Below are positions 17,963-27,559 of a stretch of 64,000 nt of DNA, one piece after another; position 1 is the stretch's first letter; each line of letters begins with the position of its first letter. Position numbers and translations under genes: made by a program. The notes under the pieces are model-generated. The model worked only from the letters and a program-made list of their open reading frames with translations, was not told the origin of the DNA and ran no database searches. Source of the DNA: Amycolatopsis sp. 2-15 (GTDB lineage Bacteria > Actinomycetota > Actinomycetes > Mycobacteriales > Pseudonocardiaceae); the NCBI RefSeq assembly GCF_030285625.1, contig NZ_CP127294.1, positions 4,870,501-4,934,500 of the forward strand, in the 5' to 3' direction.

Positions 17963-18022
17963 TCAACGGAAGCTCGAACTGCCCCGGAACCGGGGAAATC
18001 GCTGAGGAAGAGGAGTGCAGAG

Positions 18023-18640
18023 TTGATTCCGGGGTCGCATTCGGTCGACATCGACGGAGAACTGATCCGGACCACCCGGCTGGAGCTTGCTCCGTGGACG
18101 ATGCCCGACGTCGAAGCGGCTCTGGGCATCTTCGGCGACGAAGAGGTTTCTCGGTGGCTCGCGCCGGCCATGGATCGAGTCGCGGACATCTCCGCCATGC
18201 AGGATCTGGTTGCCGGCTGGGTCGCGGACGGCTTGGAAACCGAGCCTCCGGTCGGTCGGTGGAAGGCTACCGATCTCGCGAGTGGACGCGTCGTGGGTGC
18301 GGTCTCGTTGCTGCCCTTGCCGCCCGACGACATCGATTTCGAGATCGGTGTCCAGATCGCTCGTGGCTGGTGGGGGAACGGTTATGCCGGTGAAGTCGGT
18401 GACGCGATCGCTCACTATGCCTTCGATGCCGGCACGGACGAGATCTTCGCCGTGTCACGCCCGGCGAACCAACGCGCCGCGGCGGCCGCGCGGCGGATGG
18501 GGATGGAGTGGGTCGGCCAAACCGGCAAGTACTACGACACGAGGCTCGACGTGTTCCGGTTGCGGCGTTACGACCTCGACGTGCCGGCCAGGGTGGCGCC
18601 GCCGGAAGGAGAGCGGCCGGGTGAGCTCACGGACATCTGA
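18023..18640 (+). CDS. GNAT N-acetyltransferase, RimJ/RimL type
   Basis: 205 residues. LIRTTRLELAPWTMPDVEAAL is the usual N-terminal strand and helix of RimJ/RimL-like enzymes. EIGVQIARGWWGNGYAGEV holds the acetyl-CoA loop (RGWWGNGYA), and RPANQRAAAAARRMGMEWVG follows. It acetylates an amine on a protein or small molecule. AGGAG lies seven bases before the TTG start. Its place between another GNAT and an aldo/keto reductase suggests a small detoxification operon; the substrate is unknown. Confidence 0.9.
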   Translation: MIPGSHSVDIDGELIRTTRLELAPWTMPDVEAALGIFGDEEVSRWLAPAMDRVADISAMQDLVAGWVADGLETEPPVGRWKATDLASGRVVGAVSLLPLPPDDIDFEIGVQIARGWWGNGYAGEVGDAIAHYAFDAGTDEIFAVSRPANQRAAAAARRMGMEWVGQTGKYYDTRLDVFRLRRYDLDVPARVAPPEGERPGELTDI

Positions 18641-18688
18641 CCGATTCATGTCGGCACAAATCCACAAGACAGTGAAAGAGACGAGACC

Positions 18689-19555
18689 ATGCCTGGAACC
18701 CTTCCTGATCGATGCGGTACCTTCACGATCGGAGGACACGCGATCACCCGGCTCGGTCTCGGGACCGCTCAGATAAGTGAGTCCGGTGTCTGGAGTCATC
18801 CGAAGGACGCCACTGAAGCGGCACGAGTGCTCCGAGAAGCGGTCGATCTCGGGGTGAATCTCATCGACATCGCCGAATCGTCGGGACCCTTCGACTACGA
18901 AGAACTCATTGTGCGGGCACTCAGCCCGTTCCCCGAAGACTTGCTGCTGATGATCAAAGGCGGACTTCTTCGATCGCCGAACGGGCAGTGGGAACCGGTG
19001 CCGCGGCCCTCGTTCCTTCGTAAACAGATCGAGACTCGGCTGTGGTACCTGAAGCTCGATCGCGTTCCGTTGTTCCAGCTGCACGGGTTCAGCCCGCACA
19101 CTCCCATAGCCGACCAACTCGGGCTTCTCACGGATATGCAGCGTGAAGGAAAGATCGGGCAGATCGGGCTGGCGGAGGTTACGTTGGCCGAGCTGGAAGA
19201 AGCAAGGACGTTTGCGGAGATCGCCACGGTCCAAGCTGAGTACAACCTCATCGATCGCGCGGCCGAACCGTTGCTGAACTACGCGGAAGCGGCGAACATC
19301 GGGTTCGTCCCTTGGCTTCCGCTGGCGACCGGCACGCTGGCCAGTGAGGATGGGCCGTTGGCGGAGCTGGCGCGACGGCGCGGTGTCTCGCCGGCGCAGC
19401 TCGCTCTGGCCTGGCTCTTGAATCGCTCACCCGCGATCCTCCCCACTCCCGGCACGCTGAGCATCCAGCACCTGAACGAAAACGTCTCTGCAGTCGACAT
19501 TTCCCTGACGGCACCCGAAGTCGATGATCTCGACCGACTGGTGGCCAGGCCGTAA
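18689..19555 (+). CDS. Aldo/keto reductase
   Basis: 288 residues, an (alpha/beta)8 NADPH-dependent reductase. ITRLGLGTAQI opens the barrel; NLIDIAESSGPFDYEELI occupies the place of the usual D-T-A-..-Y-G motif, and the active-site Lys is at MIKGGLLR. The His position is QLHGFS, and the C-terminus has LAWLLNRSPAILPTPGTLS for NADPH binding. Because the Asp-Tyr motif is altered (S-S-G-P-F-D-Y), substrate range may be unusual. It follows the GNAT gene by 48 bp. Confidence 0.9.
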   Translation: MPGTLPDRCGTFTIGGHAITRLGLGTAQISESGVWSHPKDATEAARVLREAVDLGVNLIDIAESSGPFDYEELIVRALSPFPEDLLLMIKGGLLRSPNGQWEPVPRPSFLRKQIETRLWYLKLDRVPLFQLHGFSPHTPIADQLGLLTDMQREGKIGQIGLAEVTLAELEEARTFAEIATVQAEYNLIDRAAEPLLNYAEAANIGFVPWLPLATGTLASEDGPLAELARRRGVSPAQLALAWLLNRSPAILPTPGTLSIQHLNENVSAVDISLTAPEVDDLDRLVARP

Positions 19556-19632
19556 GCGGGATCTCTTCCGGAAAAGCGCTGGGTGAACTGGTTCGGAAAA
19601 TTCTGGCTGTCAGTACAGGGAGGGTACTCGCC

Positions 19633-21171
19633 GTGGGCGGTTCAGACGTCGCTCTACCGCCACCGGTGGGCTTTCCGGTTCGGTCTGCGCAGGGTCGACG
19701 GATCCTGGTCGCGACGGTCCTCGGCGCGAGTATCGCGGGTATCGACTCAAGCGTCGTGACCGTCGCTCTTCCCGACATCGGCCGGGACTTGGGTGCGAGC
19801 TTCGCGTCCCTTCAGTGGACCGTGACCGGATACACCCTCAGCCTCGCCTCGCTCATCCTGCTGGCGGGTGGGCTCGGAGACCGGTACGGCCGCAAGCGGA
19901 TCTTCCTCCTCGGCGTCGCCGGGTTCACGTTCGCCTCGGTCCTGTGCGCGGCTGTCCCCGACGTGGGCACGCTCATCGGTGCGCGAATTCTGCAAGGCAT
20001 CGGTGGAGCGTTGATGGCACCGGCGAGCATGGCCATCCTGCAGTCGACGATCGCACCTGGTGATCGCCCGCGAGCGATCGGAACCTGGTCCGGGTTCGCC
20101 GGGATCGCGGGAGTTCTCGCCCCGTTCGTCGGCGGATGGCTGCTGTCGCTGGGTTCGTGGCGGTGGATCTTCCTGATCAACGTGCCCGTGGCGGTCATCG
20201 TGCTGGTGGTGACCATGCGCCACATTCCGGAGACCCGCGACGACGAGTCGTCCGGCATGGACTGGGGTGGCTCGGCGTTGGCCCTCGTGACCCTGGCCGC
20301 GGCGACCTACGCGTTGACCGCGATACCGGCGAACCCGGGCGGGCCGGGGGCGCTGGCGAGTGCGCTCGTGGCCGTCGCGGCGGGGATCGGGTTCGTGTGC
20401 TACGAACAGCGAACGACATCGCCGATGTTGCCGGCGCTGCTGAGGAAGTCCAGGTCGTTCGTCTCGATCAACGTGATCACGTTCATCGTCTACGGTGCGT
20501 TCGGCGTGTTCTCCCTGATCTTCACGATCGCCCTGGAGACCGTCGCCGGGTACAGCCCGGCCGAGGCCGGCAGCACTCTTCTGCCGATCACGATCATCAG
20601 CCTCGCGCTGTCTCCCTCCAGCGGTAAACTCGCTGCGCGGGTCGGGCCCCGCTGGCAACTGACCATCGGTCCCGTGTTGTGCGGCGCAGCGGCGCTGATG
20701 GCCTTGCAGATCAAGCCCGACACGGGTTACTGGAGTTGGGTGATCCCGCTCGAGTGCGTGTTCGGCCTCGGTACCGCCACGATGGTGGCACCTCTGACGT
20801 CTGTCGCGCTGTCGTCGCTACCGGGAGGCCACGTCGGCGTCGCGTCCGCGGTCAACAACGCTGTCGCGCGCGGTGCCGCCTTGCTGTGGATCGCGGCGCT
20901 TCCGCCGCTCGTCGGTCTCACCGGCGCTTCGTACGCCCAATCCGAGGCGTTCCAGCCCGGCTATCGCCTGGCTTGCGTGATCTGCGCTGCGGCGCTGTTT
21001 GTCGCCGGCGCGGTTGCCGCCGCGGTTTTCCGCAACCACACCCCCTGCGACCGGCGCCCTCTGGTCGCCCGTTCGTTGCCGCACCCGCTGTCCCGACAGC
21101 TGCGGGGCGCAAAAGTTGTTTCGACCTTCTCGATCCCTCACCGTCCGGACTTTTGGAGGAGGAACCTGTGA
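19633..21171 (+). CDS. MFS transporter, DHA2 (14-TM, EmrB/QacA) type
   Basis: 512 residues with about fourteen hydrophobic segments. SIAGIDSSVVTVALPDIGRD and LQWTVTGYTLSLASLILLAG are the characteristic motif D1/A region of EmrB/QacA exporters; GGLGDRYGRKRIFL is motif A. It would export drugs or metabolites with protons. GGAGGG lies near GTG 19633. The stop overlaps the next gene as GTGA, so the two are translationally coupled. Confidence 0.92.
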   Translation: MGGSDVALPPPVGFPVRSAQGRRILVATVLGASIAGIDSSVVTVALPDIGRDLGASFASLQWTVTGYTLSLASLILLAGGLGDRYGRKRIFLLGVAGFTFASVLCAAVPDVGTLIGARILQGIGGALMAPASMAILQSTIAPGDRPRAIGTWSGFAGIAGVLAPFVGGWLLSLGSWRWIFLINVPVAVIVLVVTMRHIPETRDDESSGMDWGGSALALVTLAAATYALTAIPANPGGPGALASALVAVAAGIGFVCYEQRTTSPMLPALLRKSRSFVSINVITFIVYGAFGVFSLIFTIALETVAGYSPAEAGSTLLPITIISLALSPSSGKLAARVGPRWQLTIGPVLCGAAALMALQIKPDTGYWSWVIPLECVFGLGTATMVAPLTSVALSSLPGGHVGVASAVNNAVARGAALLWIAALPPLVGLTGASYAQSEAFQPGYRLACVICAAALFVAGAVAAAVFRNHTPCDRRPLVARSLPHPLSRQLRGAKVVSTFSIPHRPDFWRRNL

Positions 21172-21647
21172 CTGACGCAGTCAACGGCAAAGCGGTGCTT
21201 CGCCTGCCACGGCTGGTCGCGCGAGTCGACCGGGCCATGGCGGCCGTGGCCGCTGTGCAGGCGGCGCTCGTGCTGGTGGACTTCGTACTGCTGGGGTTGC
21301 TCGCCGGAGGCGTGCCTCTCCTGGAGCCGTTGTTCCTCGTCTTGTTCGGCATCATCGGCACCGCGATCGGTATCGCGCGCCACCTCCGGGTTGCCGCGCG
21401 AGACGGGGCAGGCCTCGTCATCGTCTCGGCCGCCGGTGCGCTCATCCTGGGTGCCCTGTGGCATTTCGTGCTCGGCGGGCCCGGCAATATCCGGGTCGCG
21501 CTGCGTTCGGGCGTACCCGTCTTGGCGCGAGTCTTCGAAGCCTCCGTGACGCTCCACTTGGTTGCCGCCGCAGCCACTGTCCTGCTGGGCGTACTCGCAT
21601 TCCGCCGCCGCACGTCGATTCTGTCGATCGGCCGAATATCAGGGTAG
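21168..21647 (+). CDS. Small integral membrane protein (about 4 TM)
   Basis: 159 residues with four hydrophobic segments, for example MAAVAAVQAALVLVDFVLLG, LFLVLFGIIGTAIGI, IVSAAGALILGALWHFVLG and LHLVAAAATVLLGVLAF, each closed by Arg-rich loops. No family is recognised. GGAGGAGG lies five bases before GTG 21168, which overlaps the exporter stop; it may be an accessory to that exporter. Function unknown. Confidence 0.82.
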   Translation: MTDAVNGKAVLRLPRLVARVDRAMAAVAAVQAALVLVDFVLLGLLAGGVPLLEPLFLVLFGIIGTAIGIARHLRVAARDGAGLVIVSAAGALILGALWHFVLGGPGNIRVALRSGVPVLARVFEASVTLHLVAAAATVLLGVLAFRRRTSILSIGRISG

Positions 21648-21689
21648 GCCCGCGACGGCGTCGTCACCGATTGCTTCGGCGACGCAATG

Positions 21690-22448
21690 TACACGCGCTC
21701 AGTTACCTGCGGCTCCGCCCCGAAGGTGGGGTGACCGGGTACGTCCTCGGGGGAGGGGCAAAGCCCGATCCTCGGCCGGAGCCTGGGCTACGCGGTCGAC
21801 CACGTCCACATCGTCGACGTAGCGACGGCCGACGGCGGCCGCGTACGGTGACAGCGAACCCGACTTGTTCTGGGTCCTGCGTGGGTGCAAGGGCAACTTC
21901 GGGGTGGTCACCGCGCTGGAGTTCGAGCTCTTACCCGTCCGCCGCTTCTACAGTGGTTCCCTGTATTTCGCGGGCGCGCACCTGGTCGAAGTCCTGCACG
22001 CCTGGCGGGCATGGGTCGGCGGCCTGCCGGAAGAAGCGACCTCGTCGATCGCTGTGCAATGGTTGCCTCCGCTGCTTGGGCTGCCGGCGCCTCTGCGCGG
22101 GGCGAACGTGGTCCACCTCCGTTACGCCCAACTCGGTCTCGAGCCGGAGGCTGAGCGCCTGCCGGCCCCGATGCGTGCCGTCGCCCCCGCCGTCGACGCG
22201 ATGGCCGATCTGCCCTCACAGCCTCCGGCCGTATCCACAATGACCCCGAAGACCCGATGCCGTACTGGGACAGGCGACCTCACTGCGGGAGTTCCCGGCG
22301 GGAAGCCGCGGACGCCTTCACCGGGGTACTCGGCCCCGAGTCCGGTTCAGTGTTCGGCACTGAGCGCTACCCGCGTTTGGTCGAGGTCAAGAAGGCCTAC
22401 GATCCGATCAACCTGTTCCGGCTGAACCACAACATCGCCGCCGGATGA
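21690..22448 (+). pseudogene. FAD-linked oxidase (berberine-bridge type), broken
   Basis: Pieces appear in different frames. SYLRLRPEGGVTGYVLGGG recalls the FAD-binding GG loop. From about 21865 FWVLRGCKGNFGVVTALEFE continues the FAD domain. Near 22380 RYPRLVEVKKAYDPINLFRL, then NHNI, is the C-terminal berberine-bridge signature. At least two frame changes and missing segments between them exclude a working enzyme, and the N-terminal flavin-attachment region is gone. Members oxidise sugars, polyketides or alkaloids. Confidence 0.85.
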
Positions 22449-22467
22449 CCGGGTCCGTGACTCGAGT

Positions 22468-22836
22468 TCAGGGACAGCGGGGCGGTCGCCTCCGACGGCC
22501 GGCGACGCACGAGGAAGTGGCCTGCGCCGCCAGGGACTTGTTCGCTGTGACGGCGGCAGTGCGCCGGAGGAGACTGTTGCGTTCGTGTTCGGTGAACCCG
22601 CCGAAGATGCCGTGGTCGAGCCCGTTGCCGAGGGCGAGGTACAGGCATTGCAAGCGGACCGGGCACGCTGCGCAGATGGCCTTGGCGTGCCGGATTTGCG
22701 GCGTAGCGGTGGGGGAGGGGAAGAACACCTCGGGATCTTCGGATCGGCAGGCCGCGGTGGTCTGCCAATCGGTCAGGTTGTTCAGACGCAGCCAGGTGTT
22801 CCGAAGACGGATTGCGGCGAGGATCGGATCAGTCAA
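22468..22836 (-). CDS. WhiB-family iron-sulfur regulator
   Basis: 122 residues. Four Cys at 30, 55, 58 and 64 (AACRSEDPE; AICAACPVRLQCL) would bind a 4Fe-4S cluster; HGIFGGFTEHER is the G[VI]WGG-type turn, here GIFGG. Helix and basic tail RRRRP bind DNA or sigma factor. TTG 22836 overlaps the end of the DUF427 gene, so translation is coupled. A decayed relative with a lost Cys sits at 44142-44260. The specific WhiB type cannot be assigned. Confidence 0.92.
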   Translation of the reverse strand: MTDPILAAIRLRNTWLRLNNLTDWQTTAACRSEDPEVFFPSPTATPQIRHAKAICAACPVRLQCLYLALGNGLDHGIFGGFTEHERNSLLRRTAAVTANKSLAAQATSSCVAGRRRRPPRCP

Positions 22837-23137
22837 GGATGTCCGCCTCTCGCGAGTCGAACGCCACATAGCCGGAGAAATCCGTTCCGACGCGGTCGAC
22901 CGCGGACTGGTGCGGGTGGGGGTAGCACCAGGCCGCGTCGTGGGTCTGTGATCCGTCGGTGATGACGTCGTAGTAGCGGGCCGCGCCCTTCCACGGACAG
23001 GTGTATCGAGTCGAGCTCGGTTGGAGGCTTCCCTGCCGGATCGCCGCAGGGGGGAAGTAGAGATTTCCTTCGAGGGAGATCAGGTCGTCCCGTTCTGCCT
23101 GGGCGATCACGGTTCCCCCGATGACGGCTTTCACCAT
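22829..23137 (-). CDS. DUF427 domain protein
   Basis: 102 residues. VKAVIGGTVIAQAERDDLIS and NLYFPPAAIR, then TCPWKGAARYYDV and AAWCYPHPHQSAV...GYVAFDSREADI, are the conserved DUF427 blocks: a small beta-barrel protein of unknown function frequent in actinomycetes. GAGAGG precedes ATG 23137. Its last codons contain the TTG start of whiB. Confidence 0.9.
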   Translation of the reverse strand: MVKAVIGGTVIAQAERDDLISLEGNLYFPPAAIRQGSLQPSSTRYTCPWKGAARYYDVITDGSQTHDAAWCYPHPHQSAVDRVGTDFSGYVAFDSREADILD

Positions 23138-23340
23138 TGCGCACACCTCTCGTTGTCGAGGACTGAAGTGAACTACACCCGCCACCATGAACGCACCCGT
23201 GGCAATCCCGTGTGGGCGACACCCGTAGGTCGTGGTGTGCCGGGAAACGGGCAGCACAATGGACACCAGCGCGCAGACGGAAACTTGGGTTGCATTCCGC
23301 GCGCTGGTGTTCGGCGGTTGAGATCATGACGATCGGCCGG

Positions 23341-23670
23341 TCAGGCGTATCGCCCGGTGAACTGTGAACCGTCTCCGCAATGCGTGAAGCTCAGGCCGAC
23401 GATCGAGCCGGCCTCGACAACCCAGCGAAGGTCGTACGAGGCACGATAGGTGGGCGGCCAGAACGAGGCGAAACGGCCGTCGGCGTCGATGTACCACTCT
23501 CCGCGTGTGGGGTGGCCGCGGTCGGTGTACGTGGTCGCACCGTCGTGGTCGAAGACCTGTTCGGCGCCGTCGTCGTAAACGATCCGTCCGGCAGTCAGTG
23601 CGGCCACCAGGTTCTTGTTGGCCACCTGCTCGCCATCGGCCGGGCTGAGCGACTCCAGCGATCGAGGCAT
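23341..23670 (-). CDS. Conserved-looking small hypothetical protein
   Basis: 109 residues. The sequence reads LTAGRIVYDDGAEQVFDHDG, GEWYIDADGRFASFWPP and AGSIVGLSFTHCGDGSQF, a pattern of short beta strands that resembles lipocalin-like or SnoaL-like folds, but no family can be named. AAGGGA lies five bases before ATG 23670. It lies between the DUF427-whiB pair and transaldolase on the same strand, separated by 203 and 48 bases. Confidence 0.7.
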   Translation of the reverse strand: MPRSLESLSPADGEQVANKNLVAALTAGRIVYDDGAEQVFDHDGATTYTDRGHPTRGEWYIDADGRFASFWPPTYRASYDLRWVVEAGSIVGLSFTHCGDGSQFTGRYA

Positions 23671-23718
23671 GAGATTCCCTTCGAGACAACCGTGGGTGTG
23701 AGCGAGGAATGCGGGCCC

Positions 23719-24822
23719 TCAGCCGAGAAACGCACTTGCTGACGCGTGGAGGGCTCGCCAGCTGGCCGCGAACTTGGCGACGCCCTCTCTCTCGAGCGTG
23801 TCGTACACGTCATCGAGATCGATACCCGCAGCGGCGAGGGCCGCGAGGTCGGCCGCGGCTTCCTTGCCGAGCCCGACGACTCGGTCCCCGGCAAGCTCGC
23901 CGTGATCGGCGAACGCCGAGAGGGTCGTGGGCGGCATCGTGGACACGGTGCCGTGCGTGACGAGGCCGGTCACGTACTTGGTGTCGGGAAAGGACGGATC
24001 CTTGACACCGGTCGAAGCCCACAGCAACCGCTGGGGGCGGGCTCCGTCGGCGGCAAGGCTGTGCCACCGCGGGGATTCCCACACCGCAGCCAGGGCTTCA
24101 TGTGCGAGCCGCGCGTTGGCCAGGGCAGCCCGGCCGCGCATTTCGGGGACGCCCCTGATGTCGAGCCGTCTGTCCACTTCGGTATCCACCCTGGACACGA
24201 ACAGCGAAGAGACCGAGTGGACCGCCGCGAGGTCGTGGCCGTTCTCACGAGCTCGCTCGAGCCCGTCGACGAACGCCTCACCAACCTCAGCACAGCGCCG
24301 CGGCGAGAAGACCAGAGTGACATTCACGTTGACGCCCGCCGCCAGCGCACCGGAAACAGCTCGGACGCCCGCTCGGGTGGCGGGGATCTTCACCAGGAGG
24401 TTGGGCCGGTCGACGAGCTCCCACAGCTGGATCGCGTCCGCGATGGTCGCGTCGGTGTCGCCGGCGAGCTCGGGACTCACCTCGAGCGACACCCTGCCAT
24501 CAACGCCGTCGGTCTTCTCCCAGATCGGACGGAGTACGTCCGCCGCTTGCTGAACGTCCCAGATCGTCAACGCCCGGACGGACTCCGTCACGTCGATTCC
24601 GTTCCCGGCCAGGCGTTTCAGCTGTAGGGCGTAGCGACTGCTCCGGGCGATGGCGTTGGCGAAGATCGTCGGGTTCGTGGTGACGCCCACCACTGAACTG
24701 CTTCGCACCAGGCGTTCGAATTCGCCGTTCTCCAGGATGTCGCGGGAGAGCTCATCCAGCCAGATCGACACGCCGGCCTCGGTGAGGGCACGAAGCCGGC
24801 CGTTGTCCTCGCCTTCGGTCAC
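23719..24822 (-). CDS. tal: Transaldolase
   Basis: 367 residues, the length of the actinobacterial transaldolase group. [17 protein letters not shown] and [13 protein letters not shown] open the barrel. [17 protein letters not shown] holds the Schiff-base Lys, followed by NVNVTLVFS. It transfers a dihydroxyacetone unit between sedoheptulose-7-phosphate and glyceraldehyde-3-phosphate in the pentose phosphate pathway. GTG 24822 overlaps the qcrB stop as GTGA, so it is co-translated with a respiratory gene, an odd partnership. A transketolase gene lies at 55014. Confidence 0.95.
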   Translation of the reverse strand: MTEGEDNGRLRALTEAGVSIWLDELSRDILENGEFERLVRSSSVVGVTTNPTIFANAIARSSRYALQLKRLAGNGIDVTESVRALTIWDVQQAADVLRPIWEKTDGVDGRVSLEVSPELAGDTDATIADAIQLWELVDRPNLLVKIPATRAGVRAVSGALAAGVNVNVTLVFSPRRCAEVGEAFVDGLERARENGHDLAAVHSVSSLFVSRVDTEVDRRLDIRGVPEMRGRAALANARLAHEALAAVWESPRWHSLAADGARPQRLLWASTGVKDPSFPDTKYVTGLVTHGTVSTMPPTTLSAFADHGELAGDRVVGLGKEAAADLAALAAAGIDLDDVYDTLEREGVAKFAASWRALHASASAFLG

Positions 24823-26426
24823 GTCGTTTTCCCCTGTTCGGCGGCCCGATCCAGGGCGGCGGTCTCTTCGGGCGGGTCCGGCGTCCAGAGCGAGCCCGGG
24901 ACGGCGCGCCCCGCGGCACCGAGCTTGTTCATCTTCTTCGGCACCGGTGCGCCCTGGTACTCGAGCGGCACTGCGTGGCCGTGGCTGTCCACGCCGCCCA
25001 GCGGCTGGTGGACCTCGATGAACCCGCCGGTCGGCAGGCGCTTGATGATGCCGGTCTCCACGCCGTGCTCCAGCACCTCGCGGTCGGCCCGCTGCAGACC
25101 CAGGCAGATCCGGTAGGTGAGGTAGTAGGCGATCGGCGGCACGATCAGCACGCCGATGCGGCCGGCCCACGTGGTGGCGTTCAGGGAGATGTCGAACTGG
25201 TCGGCGATGATGTCGTTGAAGCCCGACAGCTCGATGACCAGGAAAAATCCGAGCGCCATCATGCCCAGCGCGGTGCGGACCGGTGCGTCGCGCGGCCGCT
25301 GCAGCAGGTTGTGGTGCTGCACGGTGTCCTTCGACAGCTTCGCCTCGATCCAGGGGTAGACGGTCAGCATGCTGATCAGCAGCCCCATGCCCATCGCGCC
25401 GGAGAAGAACACCGCCGGGATCGTGTAGTTCCCGAGGTACACCTCCCACGCGGGCCAGATGCGCAGCATGCCGTCGGCCCAGGCCATGTACCAGTCCGGC
25501 TGCGAACCGGCCGACACCATCGACGGGTTGTACGGCCCGAAGTTCCACACCGGGTTGATCTGGAAAAGACCGGCCATCAACGCGATGACACCCGTGGTAA
25601 CCACGGCGAGCGACCCGCCGTGAAGCGCGAACTCGGGCACGATCCGGATGCCGACGACGTTGTCTTCCTTCGCTCGGACGCCCGGGAACTGTGTGTGCTT
25701 CTGGAACCACACCAGCACCAGGTGCACGCCGATCAGGGCGAACAGGACCCCCGGCAGCACGAGGATGTGCAGTGTGTACAGGCGCGGGATGATCTGGTCG
25801 CCCGGGAACTCGCCGCCGAACAGCGCCCAGTGGATCCAGGTGCCGATGACCGGCACCGACAAGACGATACCCGACAAGGTCGCGCGGACACCCGTGCCCG
25901 AAAGCAGGTCGTCCGGCAGCGAGTAACCGAAGAACCCCTCGAACATGCTGATCAGGAGCAGGATCACGCCGATCACCCAGTTCGCCTCACGCGGCTTGCG
26001 GAACGCGCCGGTGAAGAAGATCCGCAGCATGTGCAGGAGCGTCGCGGCGATGAAGATCAGCGCCCCCCAGTGGTGCAGCTGCCGCACGAACAGCCCGCCA
26101 CGCACGTCGAACGAGAGGTCCAGGGTCGTCTTGAAGGCCTGCGACATCTCGACGCCCTGCAGGTTCTGGAAGCTGCCGTGGTAGGTGACTTCCTGCATCG
26201 AGGGATCGAAGAACAGCGTCAGGTACACGCCCGTCGCGATCACGACGATGAAGCTGTACAGCGAGACCTCGCCGATCAGGTAGGACCAATGGGTCGGGAA
26301 CACCTTGTTCATCTGGTGCCGCAGGCCCTTGGCCAGCTTGTACCGCTGATCTGCGTTGTCCGCGGCCTGCCCGAGACGCTTCGCGAGCACGCCCGTGCCC
26401 ATGGTCGGCGTGGTCAGTGAGCTCAT
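24819..26426 (-). CDS. qcrB: Cytochrome b subunit of the bcc complex (lone QcrB)
   Basis: 535 residues with about nine membrane segments, the long actinobacterial form. Heme ligands appear as paired His: [10 protein letters not shown]...[12 protein letters not shown] and [10 protein letters not shown]...[25 protein letters not shown] is close to the quinol site. It oxidises menaquinol within the bcc-aa3 supercomplex. Normally it is encoded with qcrC and qcrA; neither is present here, so this is probably an extra copy. The stop overlaps tal. ATG 26426 lacks an evident ribosome-binding site. Confidence 0.94.
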   Translation of the reverse strand: MSSLTTPTMGTGVLAKRLGQAADNADQRYKLAKGLRHQMNKVFPTHWSYLIGEVSLYSFIVVIATGVYLTLFFDPSMQEVTYHGSFQNLQGVEMSQAFKTTLDLSFDVRGGLFVRQLHHWGALIFIAATLLHMLRIFFTGAFRKPREANWVIGVILLLISMFEGFFGYSLPDDLLSGTGVRATLSGIVLSVPVIGTWIHWALFGGEFPGDQIIPRLYTLHILVLPGVLFALIGVHLVLVWFQKHTQFPGVRAKEDNVVGIRIVPEFALHGGSLAVVTTGVIALMAGLFQINPVWNFGPYNPSMVSAGSQPDWYMAWADGMLRIWPAWEVYLGNYTIPAVFFSGAMGMGLLISMLTVYPWIEAKLSKDTVQHHNLLQRPRDAPVRTALGMMALGFFLVIELSGFNDIIADQFDISLNATTWAGRIGVLIVPPIAYYLTYRICLGLQRADREVLEHGVETGIIKRLPTGGFIEVHQPLGGVDSHGHAVPLEYQGAPVPKKMNKLGAAGRAVPGSLWTPDPPEETAALDRAAEQGKTT

Positions 26427-26677
26427 GCAGTGTTCGAGGCAGCGATCGGCCGCGTCTTACCCCCGGGGGTGGACCCAAAAGAGTGGCTGCCACTACGCGC
26501 GCGGATCCGGACCCGTTTCACGGCCGAACCCCCGCGGGGCCGGCCGCCCTGAGACCGCAACCGGCTCGGGTGGCCGGTCTCCTCTGCGGGCATTCGACCG
26601 GACGTGATCCCAGGGCCGCGGTAAGGGGAGATCAGGGGTCGCCGCCAACAGGTGATCACCCACAGGGGAGGGGCCTC

Positions 26678-27148
26678 GTGTTCGCAAGCCAGCACAGCGT
26701 TCCGGAGGGAACGGTATCGGAGAAGCCTTCACTGATGACGGGAACCGCGATCGCGGTGCATCATCCGAGGGAGCTTCTGAGGGCCGTGGTCTCCGACGGC
26801 TCGATAACCCTGTTCGTCAGCGGCGGCCTGATCGAACGATCGGCCGTCGAGGCGCTCTGCGCGGAGCTCGACGTCGCGACCGAGTTGTGCCGCGGGATCG
26901 TTACCGTCGACCTGACCGACTGCACCGGGCTCGGCACGGCGGCGACGCAACTCCTTCGGGGACATCTCGACACGGCTCGAACCCCGGCGTCCCGGTACCG
27001 GTTCCGGCTCAACGCCGGCCATTCGTCGGTGGTCCGCGCGCTCGCCGCCGCCGGCATCCTCACGAAGCGCGAGGCCCGACGGCGCCGTGTCCGCGGTGTC
27101 CCGCGTCGCTGGGACACCGACAGTCAGTCGTCGCTTCGAACGGCGTGA
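26678..27148 (+). CDS. STAS-domain protein (anti-sigma-antagonist-like)
   Basis: 156 residues. ITLFVSGGLIERSAVEALCAEL and GIVTVDLTDCTGLGTAATQLL form the strand-helix units of a STAS domain. In phosphorylatable antagonists a Ser follows the D of the DxxS loop; here the loop reads LTDCTGLG, so the phospho-site would be Cys or Thr. The C-terminal tail is very basic (REARRRRVRGVPRR). GGGGAGGGG lies four bases before GTG 26678. It may tune an anti-sigma factor; an ECF sigma gene lies downstream. Confidence 0.8.
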   Translation: MFASQHSVPEGTVSEKPSLMTGTAIAVHHPRELLRAVVSDGSITLFVSGGLIERSAVEALCAELDVATELCRGIVTVDLTDCTGLGTAATQLLRGHLDTARTPASRYRFRLNAGHSSVVRALAAAGILTKREARRRRVRGVPRRWDTDSQSSLRTA

Positions 27149-27199
27149 GGCCCAACGCGCAGTTCTCAATGGACATTCGGCACAGGGTCGGAGACCTTC

Positions 27200-27215
27200 T
27201 GGACTTAATGGTCCT
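27200..27215. promoter_or_regulatory. GGACT box 4
   Basis: TGGACTTAATGGTCCT, one mismatch from the palindrome. It lies in the 411-bp gap between the STAS and ECF sigma genes. That gap shows no other gene except an 11-codon ORF at about 27222; the box is 345 bp before the sigma factor start. Confidence 0.6.
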
Positions 27216-27559
27216 GTTTTGCTATGAAGGTAGCGACAGTCCCGACAGCTCGCGGGTAGGTGGAGCGGCCCTTGCCGCGCCTCGAAACACGAGCTGTCCG
27301 AACGCTCATGGCGTCGGCCCGGCTTGACGGCATCGCGCCAAGCGGTTCGAACACCGAGGCCATGGCTCGGTCTGCCGACTCTCCGTGCGTGGTGTGCGAG
27401 TCGGTTCAGTGCTTGTCGGACAAGTAGCGGTGACGGCGTGGCAGGGGATTTCAGATGTTGATAACGGTCATGAGAGAGGGGGTGGGGCGGCATGACGCCG
27501 GCCGTATCCCGTGTGCAGACGACATACCCCGCTGACACCGGACTGAAACCCCGGTTCAC

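Noticed and set aside
27222-27260. 11-codon ORF MKVATVPTARG after box 4
   Set aside because: Too short, no ribosome-binding site, no known peptide; possibly chance or a gene start left over.
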